This document shows, piece by piece, positions 8,313 through 18,292 of a DNA stretch of 38,199 bases. This stretch comes from Granulicella sp. (GTDB lineage: Bacteria > Acidobacteriota > Terriglobia > Terriglobales > Acidobacteriaceae). The stretch is from assembly GCA_027335345.1 (NCBI GenBank), contig DAHWOF010000130.1:1-38199 (forward strand), in the 5' to 3' direction. Both the position numbers and the translations under genes were made by a program. The notes under the pieces are model-generated. The model made no database searches. It was given only the letters and a program-made list of their open reading frames with translations, and was not told the DNA's origin. The first letter of the stretch is position 1. Each line of letters starts with the position of its first letter.

Positions 8313-10283
8313 ATGTGGAGTTGGCTGAAACCTGAACCTTGGCCTTACTGGAGACATGTGGTCCGCTTTGCAGGTGCGGCGCTGATCTGCATGAGCCCGT
8401 TGGCGTGCCGGGCACAGATCGGAGCCGGAGCAAGTTTGGAGCCGGCCTCAGCCCCACTGCAGATCCACGGCAAAGAGTTTCTTCTGCGGGGGAAGCCTTT
8501 TCAAATCCTCTCTGGCGAGATTGAATACGCGCGGATCCCGCGGGCGGACTGGCGTGACAGGCTGCGCAAGATCCGCGCAATGGGTTTGAACACCATCACC
8601 GTATATGTCTTCTGGAACCTCCACGAGACCAGCCCTGGAGTGTTTGATTTCAGTGGCCAGAAGGATGTTGCGGAGTTTCTTCGCGAGGCTCAGCAGGAGG
8701 GGCTTTATGTAGTGCTGCGGCCGGGGCCCTACGTGTGCGCGGAATGGGATTTGGGTGGCTATCCTGCATGGTTGTTGAAGCAGAGTCTGACGCCGGGCTC
8801 AGAGCAGCCGGCAGTCCTGTTGCGCAGCTCGCAGCCGGCGTATCTTGCCGCAGTGCGGCGCTGGATGAACCGGCTTGGTCAGGAACTGGCTCCCCTCCAG
8901 GCCAGCCGCGGTGGTCCGATTCTTGCCGTGCAGGTGGAGAATGAGTACGGCTCGTTCCATGTTCAGCAGAACGGTTCGGCGTATCTGGATCAGGTACTCA
9001 AGACCGTCCGCGATGCGGGATTTCAAGATTCGCTGCTTTATACCGCTGATGGCGGCGAAGAGCTTCCGGATGGCTCGATTCCGGGCCTGCTTGCAGGGAT
9101 CGACTTTGGCACCGGCGATGAGCGGCATGAGATCCCCTTGCTGCGGAAGTTTCAACCGGATGCCCCGGTCTACATCGCTGAGTACTGGGATGGCTGGTTT
9201 GATCACTGGGGAGAGAAGCATCACACCGCGAGCACTCAAGTGGAGGTACGCGAGGTGCGCGAGGCGATTGAAAAAGGCTACTCGATTAGCCTGTATATGG
9301 TGGATGGAGGAACGAGTTTTGGCTGGATGAACGGGGCCAACTGGGACAACAGAAGATATGAGCCGGATGTCTCCAGCTACGACTACGACGCGCCCATCGA
9401 TGAGGCAGGACGGCCGCGGGCCAAGTACTTCGCCCTGCGCTCGATGATCGCTGAGACCACCCATCGCAAGTTGCCGCCCGTACCCTCTTCAGCACCGATG
9501 CTCAAGGGCATCAAGCTGGCGTTGACTTGCTCGCAGTCGCTCTGGGCTGTTCTTCCGGATGCGGTAAGCAGCGACGACCCCAGATCCATGGAAGAGCTTG
9601 GGCAAGGCTACGGGGACATCCTGTACAGGACGACCCTCGGTCCAGGGACGGCAAACGGTGATGCTGGAAGGGGAACGCAGCCTGACGACATCCTGAAACT
9701 TGACCGGTTGCACAGCTATGCGCGCGTCTATCTTGACGGCGATCTTCAAGGAGTGATCGACCGGAGATTGGGGCAGAGGGAGTTGCGTCTCGCCGCTCGT
9801 CCCGGCCAACGGCTGGACCTGCTGGTGGAGAACTCTGGACGGATCAACTTTACAGCCAGGATACGCGAAGAGCGGGCCGGAGTCCTGGGAGTGGTCCGTC
9901 TGGGCGGCAGACCGCTGCGGGGTTGGAAGATGATGTCGTTGCCGCTGGATGAGCCACCGTCCAGTGGTTACACCAAGCACGGTTGCAAGCTTGGTCCTTG
10001 CTTCTATCGGGGTACCCTGAAGCTCAGCGCCGTGGGAGATACGTATCTCAATACCGAGTCGCTGGGCAAGGGAGTGGTTTGGGTCAACGGGCATCTGCTA
10101 GGCAGGTTCTGGGACATCGGCCCGATGCAGAGCCTGTACCTTCCAGGAGCGTGGCTGCACCCTGGCAAGAATACGGTGCTGGTGATGGATTGGAATGGGG
10201 AAGGTGTGGCGATGGTAAGCCTGGATGACCACCCGATCTACGGAACAAAGGCAGACGCTTCGTCTCAGCCGGAGCCGCAGTAA
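8313..10283 (+). CDS. Glycoside hydrolase family 35 beta-galactosidase, secreted
   Basis: ILSGEIEYARIPRADWRDRL, VVLRPGPYVCAEWDLGGYPAWLL, VQVENEYGSF (acid/base), YIAEYWDGWFDHWG (nucleophile). Confidence 0.92.
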   Translation: MWSWLKPEPWPYWRHVVRFAGAALICMSPLACRAQIGAGASLEPASAPLQIHGKEFLLRGKPFQILSGEIEYARIPRADWRDRLRKIRAMGLNTITVYVFWNLHETSPGVFDFSGQKDVAEFLREAQQEGLYVVLRPGPYVCAEWDLGGYPAWLLKQSLTPGSEQPAVLLRSSQPAYLAAVRRWMNRLGQELAPLQASRGGPILAVQVENEYGSFHVQQNGSAYLDQVLKTVRDAGFQDSLLYTADGGEELPDGSIPGLLAGIDFGTGDERHEIPLLRKFQPDAPVYIAEYWDGWFDHWGEKHHTASTQVEVREVREAIEKGYSISLYMVDGGTSFGWMNGANWDNRRYEPDVSSYDYDAPIDEAGRPRAKYFALRSMIAETTHRKLPPVPSSAPMLKGIKLALTCSQSLWAVLPDAVSSDDPRSMEELGQGYGDILYRTTLGPGTANGDAGRGTQPDDILKLDRLHSYARVYLDGDLQGVIDRRLGQRELRLAARPGQRLDLLVENSGRINFTARIREERAGVLGVVRLGGRPLRGWKMMSLPLDEPPSSGYTKHGCKLGPCFYRGTLKLSAVGDTYLNTESLGKGVVWVNGHLLGRFWDIGPMQSLYLPGAWLHPGKNTVLVMDWNGEGVAMVSLDDHPIYGTKADASSQPEPQ

Positions 10284-10481
10284 AAATTTGATCCCTGCGG
10301 CGGCCATCCAGACTCTCCAGATTGTGAATCGCACCTGATGAATGGACGGAGAGGGCCGGCTTCATGCCGGGAGAGTGCGTCTGCCGCGCTCCCTGCGAAT
10401 CCTGCAGGTCCCGTGAGAAACTCCGCGAATCCATGCAGATCCACTACGGAATCTGGAGCGAGGCGGCCGATGAGACTGATG

Positions 10482-10508
10482 TAAAATAGAATTTGGCGGG
10501 AATCCGCC
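10482..10508 (+). promoter_or_regulatory. Putative -10 (TAAAAT) followed by a small 5'-leader hairpin (GGCGG-GAAT-CCGCC)
   Basis: TAAAAT at 10482-10487 and a 5-bp perfect stem at 10495-10508, upstream of GAGGA RBS-like sequence and the 10534 ORF; no matching -35 identified with confidence. Confidence 0.35.
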
Positions 10509-10533
10509 GCATCACATTGAGGACTTCAGATTT

Positions 10534-10761
10534 ATGGCAAAGCGCCGCGGTAATCCCAACTGGGGTAAGCCGGAGCCGATCGGCCCGGTGGTGCCCACCA
10601 TCACATCGTTCGAACAGGTCGTCAAGGAGTACAAACTGACCCCTGACCAATACGTCCGTTCCACGCGTCTTCGCGAGTGGGCCCGGCGGAACAAAAACTC
10701 CAAGTACATTCCGGAGGCTCTTCTTGAGGCCTGGGGCTTTGAGATTGAATCCACCCTCTAG
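10534..10761 (+). CDS. Small basic protein of unknown function (75 aa), upstream of ribBA
   Basis: Intact ORF with RBS-like [20 protein letters not shown]... ends just before ribBA. Confidence 0.7.
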   Translation: MAKRRGNPNWGKPEPIGPVVPTITSFEQVVKEYKLTPDQYVRSTRLREWARRNKNSKYIPEALLEAWGFEIESTL

Positions 10762-10830
10762 GATTCTCTCCGAGTCTTCAATACAAGCAACATCGTTGTT
10801 GAGGTAAGGAATCGAAGATCATCGAACTCT

Positions 10831-12039
10831 ATGCCTGACCGAGCCGCTGGATTTATTTCGATACCTGAAGCTCTTGATGAACTCAGGGCTGGACGAATCA
10901 TCATCCTGATTGACGATGAGGACCGAGAAAACGAAGGTGACCTCACAGTCGCGGCGGAGTTCTGCACTCCCGAAGTGATCAACTTCATGGCCCGCTTTGG
11001 ACGAGGTCTCATCTGCCTTACCTTGACCGAAGAGCGCGCAGATTACTTGCGCCTCGGGCCCATGACGAAGGACAACACTTCACGCTTTGGCACGGCGTTT
11101 ACCGAGAGCATTGAGGCCCGCGAAGGTGTTACGACGGGAATTTCGGCGGCCGACCGTGCACACACGATCCAGGTTGCGATCAGCCCCAACTCTTCCCCCG
11201 ATGATTTGGCCCGCCCAGGCCATGTTTTTCCGCTGCGCGCCCGAAAGGGGGGTGTCCTGGTGCGCGCTGGTCAGACGGAGGCTTCTGTAGACTTGGCGCG
11301 TATGGCTGGTCTGGTGCCGGCCGGGGTGATCTGCGAGGTCATGAACGAGGACGGCACCATGGCTCGCGTGCCTGACCTCGTCGAGTTCTGCAAGGTTCAT
11401 AACCTCAAGATGGTTACCGTCGCCGATCTCATCCGCTACCGCATGGCTACAGAGCGCTATGTCCACCGCGTAGCGGAGGGTGTTCTTCCCACGGAGTATG
11501 GCGATTTCCGGATGCTCTTCTATGAGAGCGATATTCAAACCGCTGACCTTGGTCCTGGAGACGAGGCTCATCTGGCGCTCACCTTTGGCGACGTGACTGA
11601 AGCAGCTTTGTCCGGCCTTCCGGTTCTGGTCCGAGTCCAGACCCACTGCCTGACGGGCAACGTCTTCGGATCTTCCGTTTGCGATTGCCGGGCGACAGTA
11701 GACGCTAGCCTTCGGGAGATCGCCAAGCTCGGTTGTGGGGCTCTGATTTATTTGCACCATACCCAGCGTGGTTTTCTGGTTGATTCTACGCCCCACCCTG
11801 CTCGACTCTGCATCCACCGGAGAAGACGTTCCAGGTTGGATGATGGTGCAGAAAATCCAAACGAGCAAATTCTTCGTGATGTCGGACTTGGAGGCCAGAT
11901 CATCTCTGATCTTGGCATTCACAAGATTCGCTTATTGACCAACCATCCCAAACACGTTCCTGCCTTGCAGGGGTTCGACATTGAGATCGTTGAGAGCGTG
12001 CCTATTGACATCAGGAGCCGTTCGCTGAGCTCAATGTAG
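10831..12039 (+). CDS. ribBA: RibBA-type protein: 3,4-dihydroxy-2-butanone 4-phosphate synthase domain fused to a divergent GTP cyclohydrolase II-like domain
   Basis: [51 protein letters not shown] (DHBPS); [15 protein letters not shown] (GCHII zinc Cys) but no GRGIGL motif. Confidence 0.85.
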   Translation: MPDRAAGFISIPEALDELRAGRIIILIDDEDRENEGDLTVAAEFCTPEVINFMARFGRGLICLTLTEERADYLRLGPMTKDNTSRFGTAFTESIEAREGVTTGISAADRAHTIQVAISPNSSPDDLARPGHVFPLRARKGGVLVRAGQTEASVDLARMAGLVPAGVICEVMNEDGTMARVPDLVEFCKVHNLKMVTVADLIRYRMATERYVHRVAEGVLPTEYGDFRMLFYESDIQTADLGPGDEAHLALTFGDVTEAALSGLPVLVRVQTHCLTGNVFGSSVCDCRATVDASLREIAKLGCGALIYLHHTQRGFLVDSTPHPARLCIHRRRRSRLDDGAENPNEQILRDVGLGGQIISDLGIHKIRLLTNHPKHVPALQGFDIEIVESVPIDIRSRSLSSM

Positions 12040-12245
12040 ATGAAATTCTGGCTCGGCGCCAGGAAGCGGCCTCATAACACCACCGCATAGCCTTTCCGTT
12101 TGGATGAGTCTCCCAAAGCGGGCTTGCTGCGGCGCTTGCATTGGGAAAAAGTCCGTCAGGGCAGGGCCAGAGGAATCAGGTTGCATCTGTGCGGGAAGAT
12201 ACCTGTGGACTGGGTGGCGAGCCATTTTCAAAAATCGGATTCGGC

Positions 12246-13583
12246 TCACTGAACATCGAAGGGTAGACCCAGGAGTGTTCTCAAAGCGGCTCGAGCAGTT
12301 TCAAGCGATGCTCGCAGGCGAATCTCTTCGGCTTGTTTCCCCAGCAAGTTGGATTCCAGCGTGACATAGAGTGGGGCGTTGAGGTTGTACTGATGAAGGC
12401 TTTGTTGGGCTGCGGTAGCGGTTTGGGCCAATTCTGGCAATTGGGTGTCGAGCTCCTTTAGCTGTGCAGCAAGGATCTTGGATGCCTGCCAGACCAGGTC
12501 GGTCTGGCTTTGGGCGGAGTCGAGACGAGCCAGGTAGGTTTGGCGCAAAACGGCGCGGGTAGCTCGCTCGATGGCGATCTGACCGCGGTTGCGGTTGAAC
12601 AGGGGAAGGCTCAAGGAAACTTCAGGGCCACCGGCGTTGACGCCTTCCACGGGATCACGCTCGAGTTCGACCCCGGCGCTGAGTGCTGGAAATTGCGCAA
12701 GGATGGCGCGGCGGAGGGTCTCTTCCTGGCTCTGGTAGCCGGCTTGGAGAGCGAGAAGATCGGCACGATGATGCGGCAGTGCGGCGATGGCAGATCTATA
12801 TTCGGCATCGGTGAGCACTGGCACGGAGATGGGACCGATGAGATGAAGATGGACACTCGGATCAAGGCCCAGTAGAGCGTTGAGACTATGATCGTTCAGG
12901 CTGATCTGCGTTTTGAGTTGGCGCAGCGCGGTGTCTGCGTTGGAGAGATCGTAGAGATCGCTGGCCACGACGCCGGCGGTGGCGTCACCGCGCTGCATCG
13001 CGGCTTGGTCGCGGAAATAGCGATTGGCCAGAAGTAGACGCATGGAACGGAGAACGGTATGTAGCTGCGAGTTGGTGCGCGCCTGGATGAACAGTTCGCG
13101 GGCTTGCTCGGCGACCTGCCACTCTTGCCAGAGGATGTTGAGATTGACCTGCTGCGCCGATGCGCGAGCGGCAGCTTTGGCTGCGCCGCGGGTGAGCAGC
13201 GTTTGAATCTGCTGGTTGAGCGCCAATACGCCCCCGTAATTGAGCACAGAGGTTGCGAAACCGGTATCGAACTGAGGGTCGGGAAGCAGACCGGCCTGGA
13301 GAAGTTGAGCGCCGGCGATGCCGGCCTGAAGGCGCGCTGCCTTGAGATCTGGGTTATTGAATATAGCCAGGGTCATGACGGTGGTCTCGTCAAGACCCTG
13401 GGTAGAGACAGGGCGCGGGGGCAGGCCGGGAAGCCCGAACTGTTTAGCCTGCACGATGAGCTGGGGGTTCTTCTGGAGGTCGGGAGCGGTGGGCAGCGGA
13501 TCAGCATGGTAGTGGGCGCAGCCGATGAGCGCGAGGCAGAGGAGCAGAACAGTAGGGGCAAAGATAAAGTGGCGAGTCTTCAT
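12246..13583 (-). CDS. TolC-family outer membrane efflux protein
   Basis: Lipoprotein-like signal (LLLCLALIGCAHYH), TolC-type coiled-coil repeats, GGPEVSLSLPLFNRNRGQIAIERA; ATGA overlap with upstream RND gene. Confidence 0.88.
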   Translation of the reverse strand: MKTRHFIFAPTVLLLCLALIGCAHYHADPLPTAPDLQKNPQLIVQAKQFGLPGLPPRPVSTQGLDETTVMTLAIFNNPDLKAARLQAGIAGAQLLQAGLLPDPQFDTGFATSVLNYGGVLALNQQIQTLLTRGAAKAAARASAQQVNLNILWQEWQVAEQARELFIQARTNSQLHTVLRSMRLLLANRYFRDQAAMQRGDATAGVVASDLYDLSNADTALRQLKTQISLNDHSLNALLGLDPSVHLHLIGPISVPVLTDAEYRSAIAALPHHRADLLALQAGYQSQEETLRRAILAQFPALSAGVELERDPVEGVNAGGPEVSLSLPLFNRNRGQIAIERATRAVLRQTYLARLDSAQSQTDLVWQASKILAAQLKELDTQLPELAQTATAAQQSLHQYNLNAPLYVTLESNLLGKQAEEIRLRASLETARAALRTLLGLPFDVQ

Positions 13584-16500
13584 GCCTGGACCTCCCTGGC
13601 GATTTGCTTGCGGCGCGCGTGCAGGTAGAGCGCGGGCAACAGGTTGGTGCTGAGGATGGCGCTCCACAGGATTCCGCCAAGAACAACGGCGGCGAGGCCT
13701 TGTTCAGGCGCTGCTCCCTGCCCCCAACCAATCGCTGTGGGCAGCATGCCGAGGACGGCGGTAAGGGTGGTGAGAGCGATGGGGCGAAAGCGAACATGGA
13801 CGGCTTCGCGGACCGCCGTTTCGGGGTCCATGCCGGAAGCCTCATTGCGACGGGTACGGTAAAGCAGCACGATGCCGTGGTTGAGGCCGATACCAACCAG
13901 GGTGAGGAAGGCGACCATCCCAACGGCATTCAGGCCGACCCCACTGATGAGTAGAGTTAACGCACCTCCGGTGAAGGCAAGCGGAATCTGCAGGAGAAGA
14001 AGGCCGGGGACCAGCAGGCCGTCAAACTGAAGGATCATGATGGCGACCATCAGCAGGAACGCCGCCACGGCCGCGGCGACCAGGCCGATGGCGGCATCTT
14101 CAAGCTGGGGGAGCAAGCCTCCGAATTCGTATCGATATCCAGCCGGAAGGGGAAGTCCGGAGAGGGCTTTGCGCGCGGCAGACATGGTCGTGCTCAAAGG
14201 ACCGGTTGGGGTAGCGAGAATTTCGAGAGCGCGTGCGCCGTCGATGTGGCGTATGGTGCTGGGAGCAGGGCTGAGGCTGATATTGGCCAACTGACCCAGA
14301 GGCGTCCAGCCATCCGTGCGGATGGGCAGGCGTGAGAGAGCGTCCAGGGATTGGTCCGGTGCGTCGGCCAGGCGAACGTAGAGCGCGAGAGAGACGTTAT
14401 CCTGGGGCATTTGCGCCACGATAGCGCCGCTCAGCAACGGAGAGAGCTGCGCGTAAAGCTGTGCCGGCGTGATATTCCGCGCGGCAAGCGCAGCAGTCTT
14501 CGGCGTGATCTGGAGCTGCGTGATGAGATAGCCGTCGTTATTGAAGATGCCTGTGAGCGCTGGGATGGGACGGAGCCGATCGGTGATCTGCGCAGCGAGA
14601 GAGCGCATCTTGGCGATGTTGCTGCCATAGACGTCAAGGACAAAGGGCTGAGGCAGGCCGAAGAGACTTTCGCCGACTCGCTCGATCGTGGGCGTGTCGA
14701 TCGAGGTCTGCACGCCAGGAATCTGACTCTCTTGCATGAGGCGGTTGCTGATGACATCCAGCGAATTGACGTTGATGCTGGGTTTGAGGGTGATCTGAAT
14801 CTCACCGGAGTAAGCAGGATCGGTGTAGATGCCGTTGGAGGATGAGCCAATGCGAGCGTAGATATGGTTGACAGCGGGGTCGGAGGCCATGCGTTTGCTC
14901 ATGGCTATGACGGCGGCCTGGGTGTCCACCAGAGAACTGCCGGGGGGTAAAGTAAAGCTCTCGAGCAGCACCCCTTCGTTGGGCAACGGAAGAAAATCAA
15001 TCGGCACAAGGATGAGGCTGGCGAGACTGGCCAGAAGGAGAGCGACACAGACACTCATGCTCCAGCGCGGGTGGCGGGATACGACTCCCAATAGGATCTG
15101 GTTCTTTCTGCGCAGGAAATCGAGCGCTTTGCCCGCCAGGGTCGGTTTGGCGCCGGCCTTCGCTCCAAGGAAGCCAAGGCAAAGTGGAATCAGGCTGACC
15201 GAGATGAGCAAGGATGCAAGCAGCGAGAAGGTCATCGCCAGAGCAAAGGGAATAAAGAAGAGGCCGGCGAGGCCGCCGACGAAGAGCAAAGGCGCAAAGG
15301 AGGAGACGGTGGCGAGAGTGCCGGTGACATCCGGACCGACGATGTCTTTGAGCCCTCGGACGACGCCTGTCCAGCGATCGTCGCCGCTCTCCCAACGGTG
15401 GTAGATGCTCTCCAGGACGATGATGCCATCGTCGCAGAGCAGGCCGACGGCGACTGTGAGCGCACCGAGGGTCATGAGGTTCAGGCTTTGTCCGGTGGCG
15501 TAAAGGCCGGCGATACCGAGCAGCAGGGAGAGAGGAATGCTAAGCGAAAGAATCCAGATGCCGCGGCCGGCGCCGAGAACCCAGAGCAGGACACCAATGG
15601 CGAGGATGCCGCCGAGGAGGAGGTTGCGGCTGAGATCGGCGCCGACGCTTTTGACCAGATGACCCTGGCTATAGATTCGCACCCAACGGACACCTTGCGG
15701 GAGTTGACGAGTGCTGGTGTTCAGGCTTTGTTGTACGCTTTGGGCGACGGGGATGGTGGAAGCATCGGGTTGCTTGAAGACGACCATGGCAACGCTGGCA
15801 TGGTGGTCGAGCAGAGCTGCATTGAGAGTGGGCACAGCGGCTCGCACGACGTGCGCCAGGTCATGCAGCGGAATGGGGCCGCTGGAAGACGGTACAGGAA
15901 TGTCTTCCAGATCGGCGATATGGCGGGGAAGACTCCGGACCTCGATTAAGATATCCTGGTGACCTGCTGTGATGTAACCGCCGGGATTCAGGAGAACTTG
16001 CTGCTGAAGAGCACCGAGCAGGGACGTGACAGAGACGCCGTAGCGAACCATGGCGGCCAGATCGGGTTGGACCCAGAGGGCTTCTTCGCCAGCTCCGTAT
16101 ACTTCGACTTGGTAGACGCCGGGCAGGGCGCGGAGCGCGGGAGCAATGTTGGCCATAATAGCGTGCTGGGCCTCAGTGGGGGACACAGAAGCAGGGATCT
16201 GAAGAGCATAATCGGCTACTTCATCGATGGCGTTGCCCATGATCTCTGAAACAGGTTGCACGCCAGGTGGCATCTCCGGGTGGGCACGATCAATGGCGCT
16301 GTTGACGGACATGAGGTCTATCTGGCTGCTGGTGCCCTCCCGAAAACGAATGTCAGTCTCCACCACGCCGTTACCCATGCTGGAGCGGACGTCGACGACG
16401 TTGGGTAAAGACATCAACTCGCCTTCCAGCGGCCATGCGATCCCGGTTTCAAGCTCTGTGGCTGTGGCGCCGGGCTGATGCGTGATGACGCTGATCATCG

Positions 16501-16642
16501 GGTAGTTGAAGCGAGGCAGCACTTCAACAGGGATCTTCCACCAGGCATAGAAACCATAGGCAACAAGAGCACCGTAGATGAGGGCCCAGAAGATTGGCTG
16601 CAAAAAAAGTTCGCGAATGGAGTTCTTCTCAATCATGGGCAT
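13580..16642 (-). CDS. RND-family efflux transporter permease (AcrB-like)
   Basis: 1020 aa; PRFNYPMISVITHQPGATATELETGIAWPLEGEL, TM4 VGLLCDDGIIVLESIYHR (Asp-Asp pair), duplicated 12-TM architecture. Confidence 0.93.
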   Translation of the reverse strand: MPMIEKNSIRELFLQPIFWALIYGALVAYGFYAWWKIPVEVLPRFNYPMISVITHQPGATATELETGIAWPLEGELMSLPNVVDVRSSMGNGVVETDIRFREGTSSQIDLMSVNSAIDRAHPEMPPGVQPVSEIMGNAIDEVADYALQIPASVSPTEAQHAIMANIAPALRALPGVYQVEVYGAGEEALWVQPDLAAMVRYGVSVTSLLGALQQQVLLNPGGYITAGHQDILIEVRSLPRHIADLEDIPVPSSSGPIPLHDLAHVVRAAVPTLNAALLDHHASVAMVVFKQPDASTIPVAQSVQQSLNTSTRQLPQGVRWVRIYSQGHLVKSVGADLSRNLLLGGILAIGVLLWVLGAGRGIWILSLSIPLSLLLGIAGLYATGQSLNLMTLGALTVAVGLLCDDGIIVLESIYHRWESGDDRWTGVVRGLKDIVGPDVTGTLATVSSFAPLLFVGGLAGLFFIPFALAMTFSLLASLLISVSLIPLCLGFLGAKAGAKPTLAGKALDFLRRKNQILLGVVSRHPRWSMSVCVALLLASLASLILVPIDFLPLPNEGVLLESFTLPPGSSLVDTQAAVIAMSKRMASDPAVNHIYARIGSSSNGIYTDPAYSGEIQITLKPSINVNSLDVISNRLMQESQIPGVQTSIDTPTIERVGESLFGLPQPFVLDVYGSNIAKMRSLAAQITDRLRPIPALTGIFNNDGYLITQLQITPKTAALAARNITPAQLYAQLSPLLSGAIVAQMPQDNVSLALYVRLADAPDQSLDALSRLPIRTDGWTPLGQLANISLSPAPSTIRHIDGARALEILATPTGPLSTTMSAARKALSGLPLPAGYRYEFGGLLPQLEDAAIGLVAAAVAAFLLMVAIMILQFDGLLVPGLLLLQIPLAFTGGALTLLISGVGLNAVGMVAFLTLVGIGLNHGIVLLYRTRRNEASGMDPETAVREAVHVRFRPIALTTLTAVLGMLPTAIGWGQGAAPEQGLAAVVLGGILWSAILSTNLLPALYLHARRKQIAREVQA

Positions 16643-17718
16643 CAGTCGGGTATTTGGAACTGCTCGGCTATATTTGCGTGGAAGAGGAGATAGGCGTTGT
16701 TGACGATGACCTGGGTTCCAGGGGCAAGTCCACTTTTGATGAAGGTGTTCCAGCCCTGCGCGGGGCCGGGTTCCACTTGCTGCGCATGCTCACCCTTGCG
16801 GTCATGAACCAGCACCCACCATTTGCCCTGACTGAGGACGAGCGCGCGGCTTGGAACGATGGCGAAGATCTTTTTGGGAAGGTCGATGGTAACCTCACCG
16901 GACTCTCCGTTGATCCACTCGCTGTTGTTACGCACAGAACAGAGGAAGACAGATTCGCCGCCGCCGGCGGCGAGACTTCCGGAAACGGAGCAGACGCGCA
17001 CGGGGATTGGGGCGCCACCGTCGGAGGGCATGAATGTCCCGGACATGCCGGGATGGATTGAGGTAAGTTCAGAGCCGTAGTAGTCGGCGCGAAGCCAAAG
17101 GCCCACGGCAGGCTGCAAGGTGACCACAGGTTGGCCAGCGCTGACTAGTTGTCCATTGGCGCTATTGATGGCGATGATGATGCCGCTGGCAGGAGCAGTC
17201 AGCGTCATCATCTGACGCACAGAGGTGAGTTTCGATTGCGCGCTGTCGTAGACCGTCTGCGCCTGTGCTGCAGCGCTGTCCGCTTGTTGGATGGCCTGGC
17301 GGGTGGTGAGATGCGACGGCAACTGCTCACGTTCGATCGCCAGGCTTTTTTGCGCGGCGTCAAGGGCAGAACGAGCGCTGCGAACCTCGGCTTGACTTTG
17401 CAAGAGAAGCGTTTGCATGGTGGGACCGCCGAGAGTGGCCAGGGATTGGCCTGCGCGAACGTAAGCCCCAGGAACAACGCGGAGGCCCTCGACGACGCCA
17501 GTCTCCGCGGCACTCAGCGGAACGAGTTGAATGGGCTCGACTTGGCCGTAGGCGACCAGTTGCGGGGAGAAAGGTTGAACCTTGACGGTGACTGCGTTCG
17601 CATCTGGCGCCTGGCCAGAGGTAAATGTGGCACAGGCCAGCAGCGCAATTGCGCATACGCCTGAAGCGAGCGGGCGAAGGGACGCGCCGCGCCACAGAGC
17701 AAAACAATGGATCTTCAT
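16642..17718 (-). CDS. RND efflux periplasmic adaptor (membrane fusion protein, HlyD/AcrA-like)
   Basis: Biotinyl-lipoyl-like segments and coiled coil; GVVEGLRVVPGAYVRAGQSLATLGGP, LTAPASGIIIAINSANGQLVSAGQPV; TGATG coupling to the RND gene. Confidence 0.88.
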   Translation of the reverse strand: MKIHCFALWRGASLRPLASGVCAIALLACATFTSGQAPDANAVTVKVQPFSPQLVAYGQVEPIQLVPLSAAETGVVEGLRVVPGAYVRAGQSLATLGGPTMQTLLLQSQAEVRSARSALDAAQKSLAIEREQLPSHLTTRQAIQQADSAAAQAQTVYDSAQSKLTSVRQMMTLTAPASGIIIAINSANGQLVSAGQPVVTLQPAVGLWLRADYYGSELTSIHPGMSGTFMPSDGGAPIPVRVCSVSGSLAAGGGESVFLCSVRNNSEWINGESGEVTIDLPKKIFAIVPSRALVLSQGKWWVLVHDRKGEHAQQVEPGPAQGWNTFIKSGLAPGTQVIVNNAYLLFHANIAEQFQIPD

Positions 17719-17804
17719 AACGACTCCCGCTGATGGTTGTCCGAAGGAAGCTGAGCGCACGATGACTCATACGCGCACGAACACGGGCGACGGACAGCGG
17801 AGGT

Positions 17805-18239
17805 CTAGATGCGGAGGGAGGTAAGGCTCAACGGAGGAGAGAAGAGCAGACGCAGATATCCAGTTCCATAGGAGTGCAACTGTCTTTCAGGCGGCGAAAT
17901 TCCGAAGAGTTGCAGAACGAGGAAAAATACAGCTCGGAGAAACCGTACTGCCAGCAACGCCAAGAGGAGGCACACTCCGATACAAAGGCCGATGACAAAG
18001 AACATGAACTCGGAGTCGTGTCCAAAGTCAGCGATGGTGTCCCATCGATCGCAGAGCTGGCATAGCTGTGAGCCGACCATCAGAAGGATGGCGACAAGCG
18101 AGAAGAAGACGTGGAATCTGCGGCTCACGGTTGGATTATAGAACGACTCGAACGGAGTCTCCTCTGCAAAAGAAAACGCGCATAGAATTGCGTTGAGCCG
18201 AGGGCAACAACGGCATTCTCCGCGGGAGAATGCATCCAA
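17805..18239 (-). CDS. Small hypothetical membrane protein upstream of the RND operon
   Basis: 144-aa ORF with two or more hydrophobic segments (HVFFSLVAILLMVGSQL, FMFFVIGLCIGVCLLLALLAVRFL); true start uncertain. Confidence 0.45.
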   Translation of the reverse strand: MDAFSRGECRCCPRLNAILCAFSFAEETPFESFYNPTVSRRFHVFFSLVAILLMVGSQLCQLCDRWDTIADFGHDSEFMFFVIGLCIGVCLLLALLAVRFLRAVFFLVLQLFGISPPERQLHSYGTGYLRLLFSPPLSLTSLRI

Positions 18240-18292
18240 GACGGAAGATGTTCCAAGGGCAAGCGGTCAAAGAGATCAAGGGAAGGCCCCGG

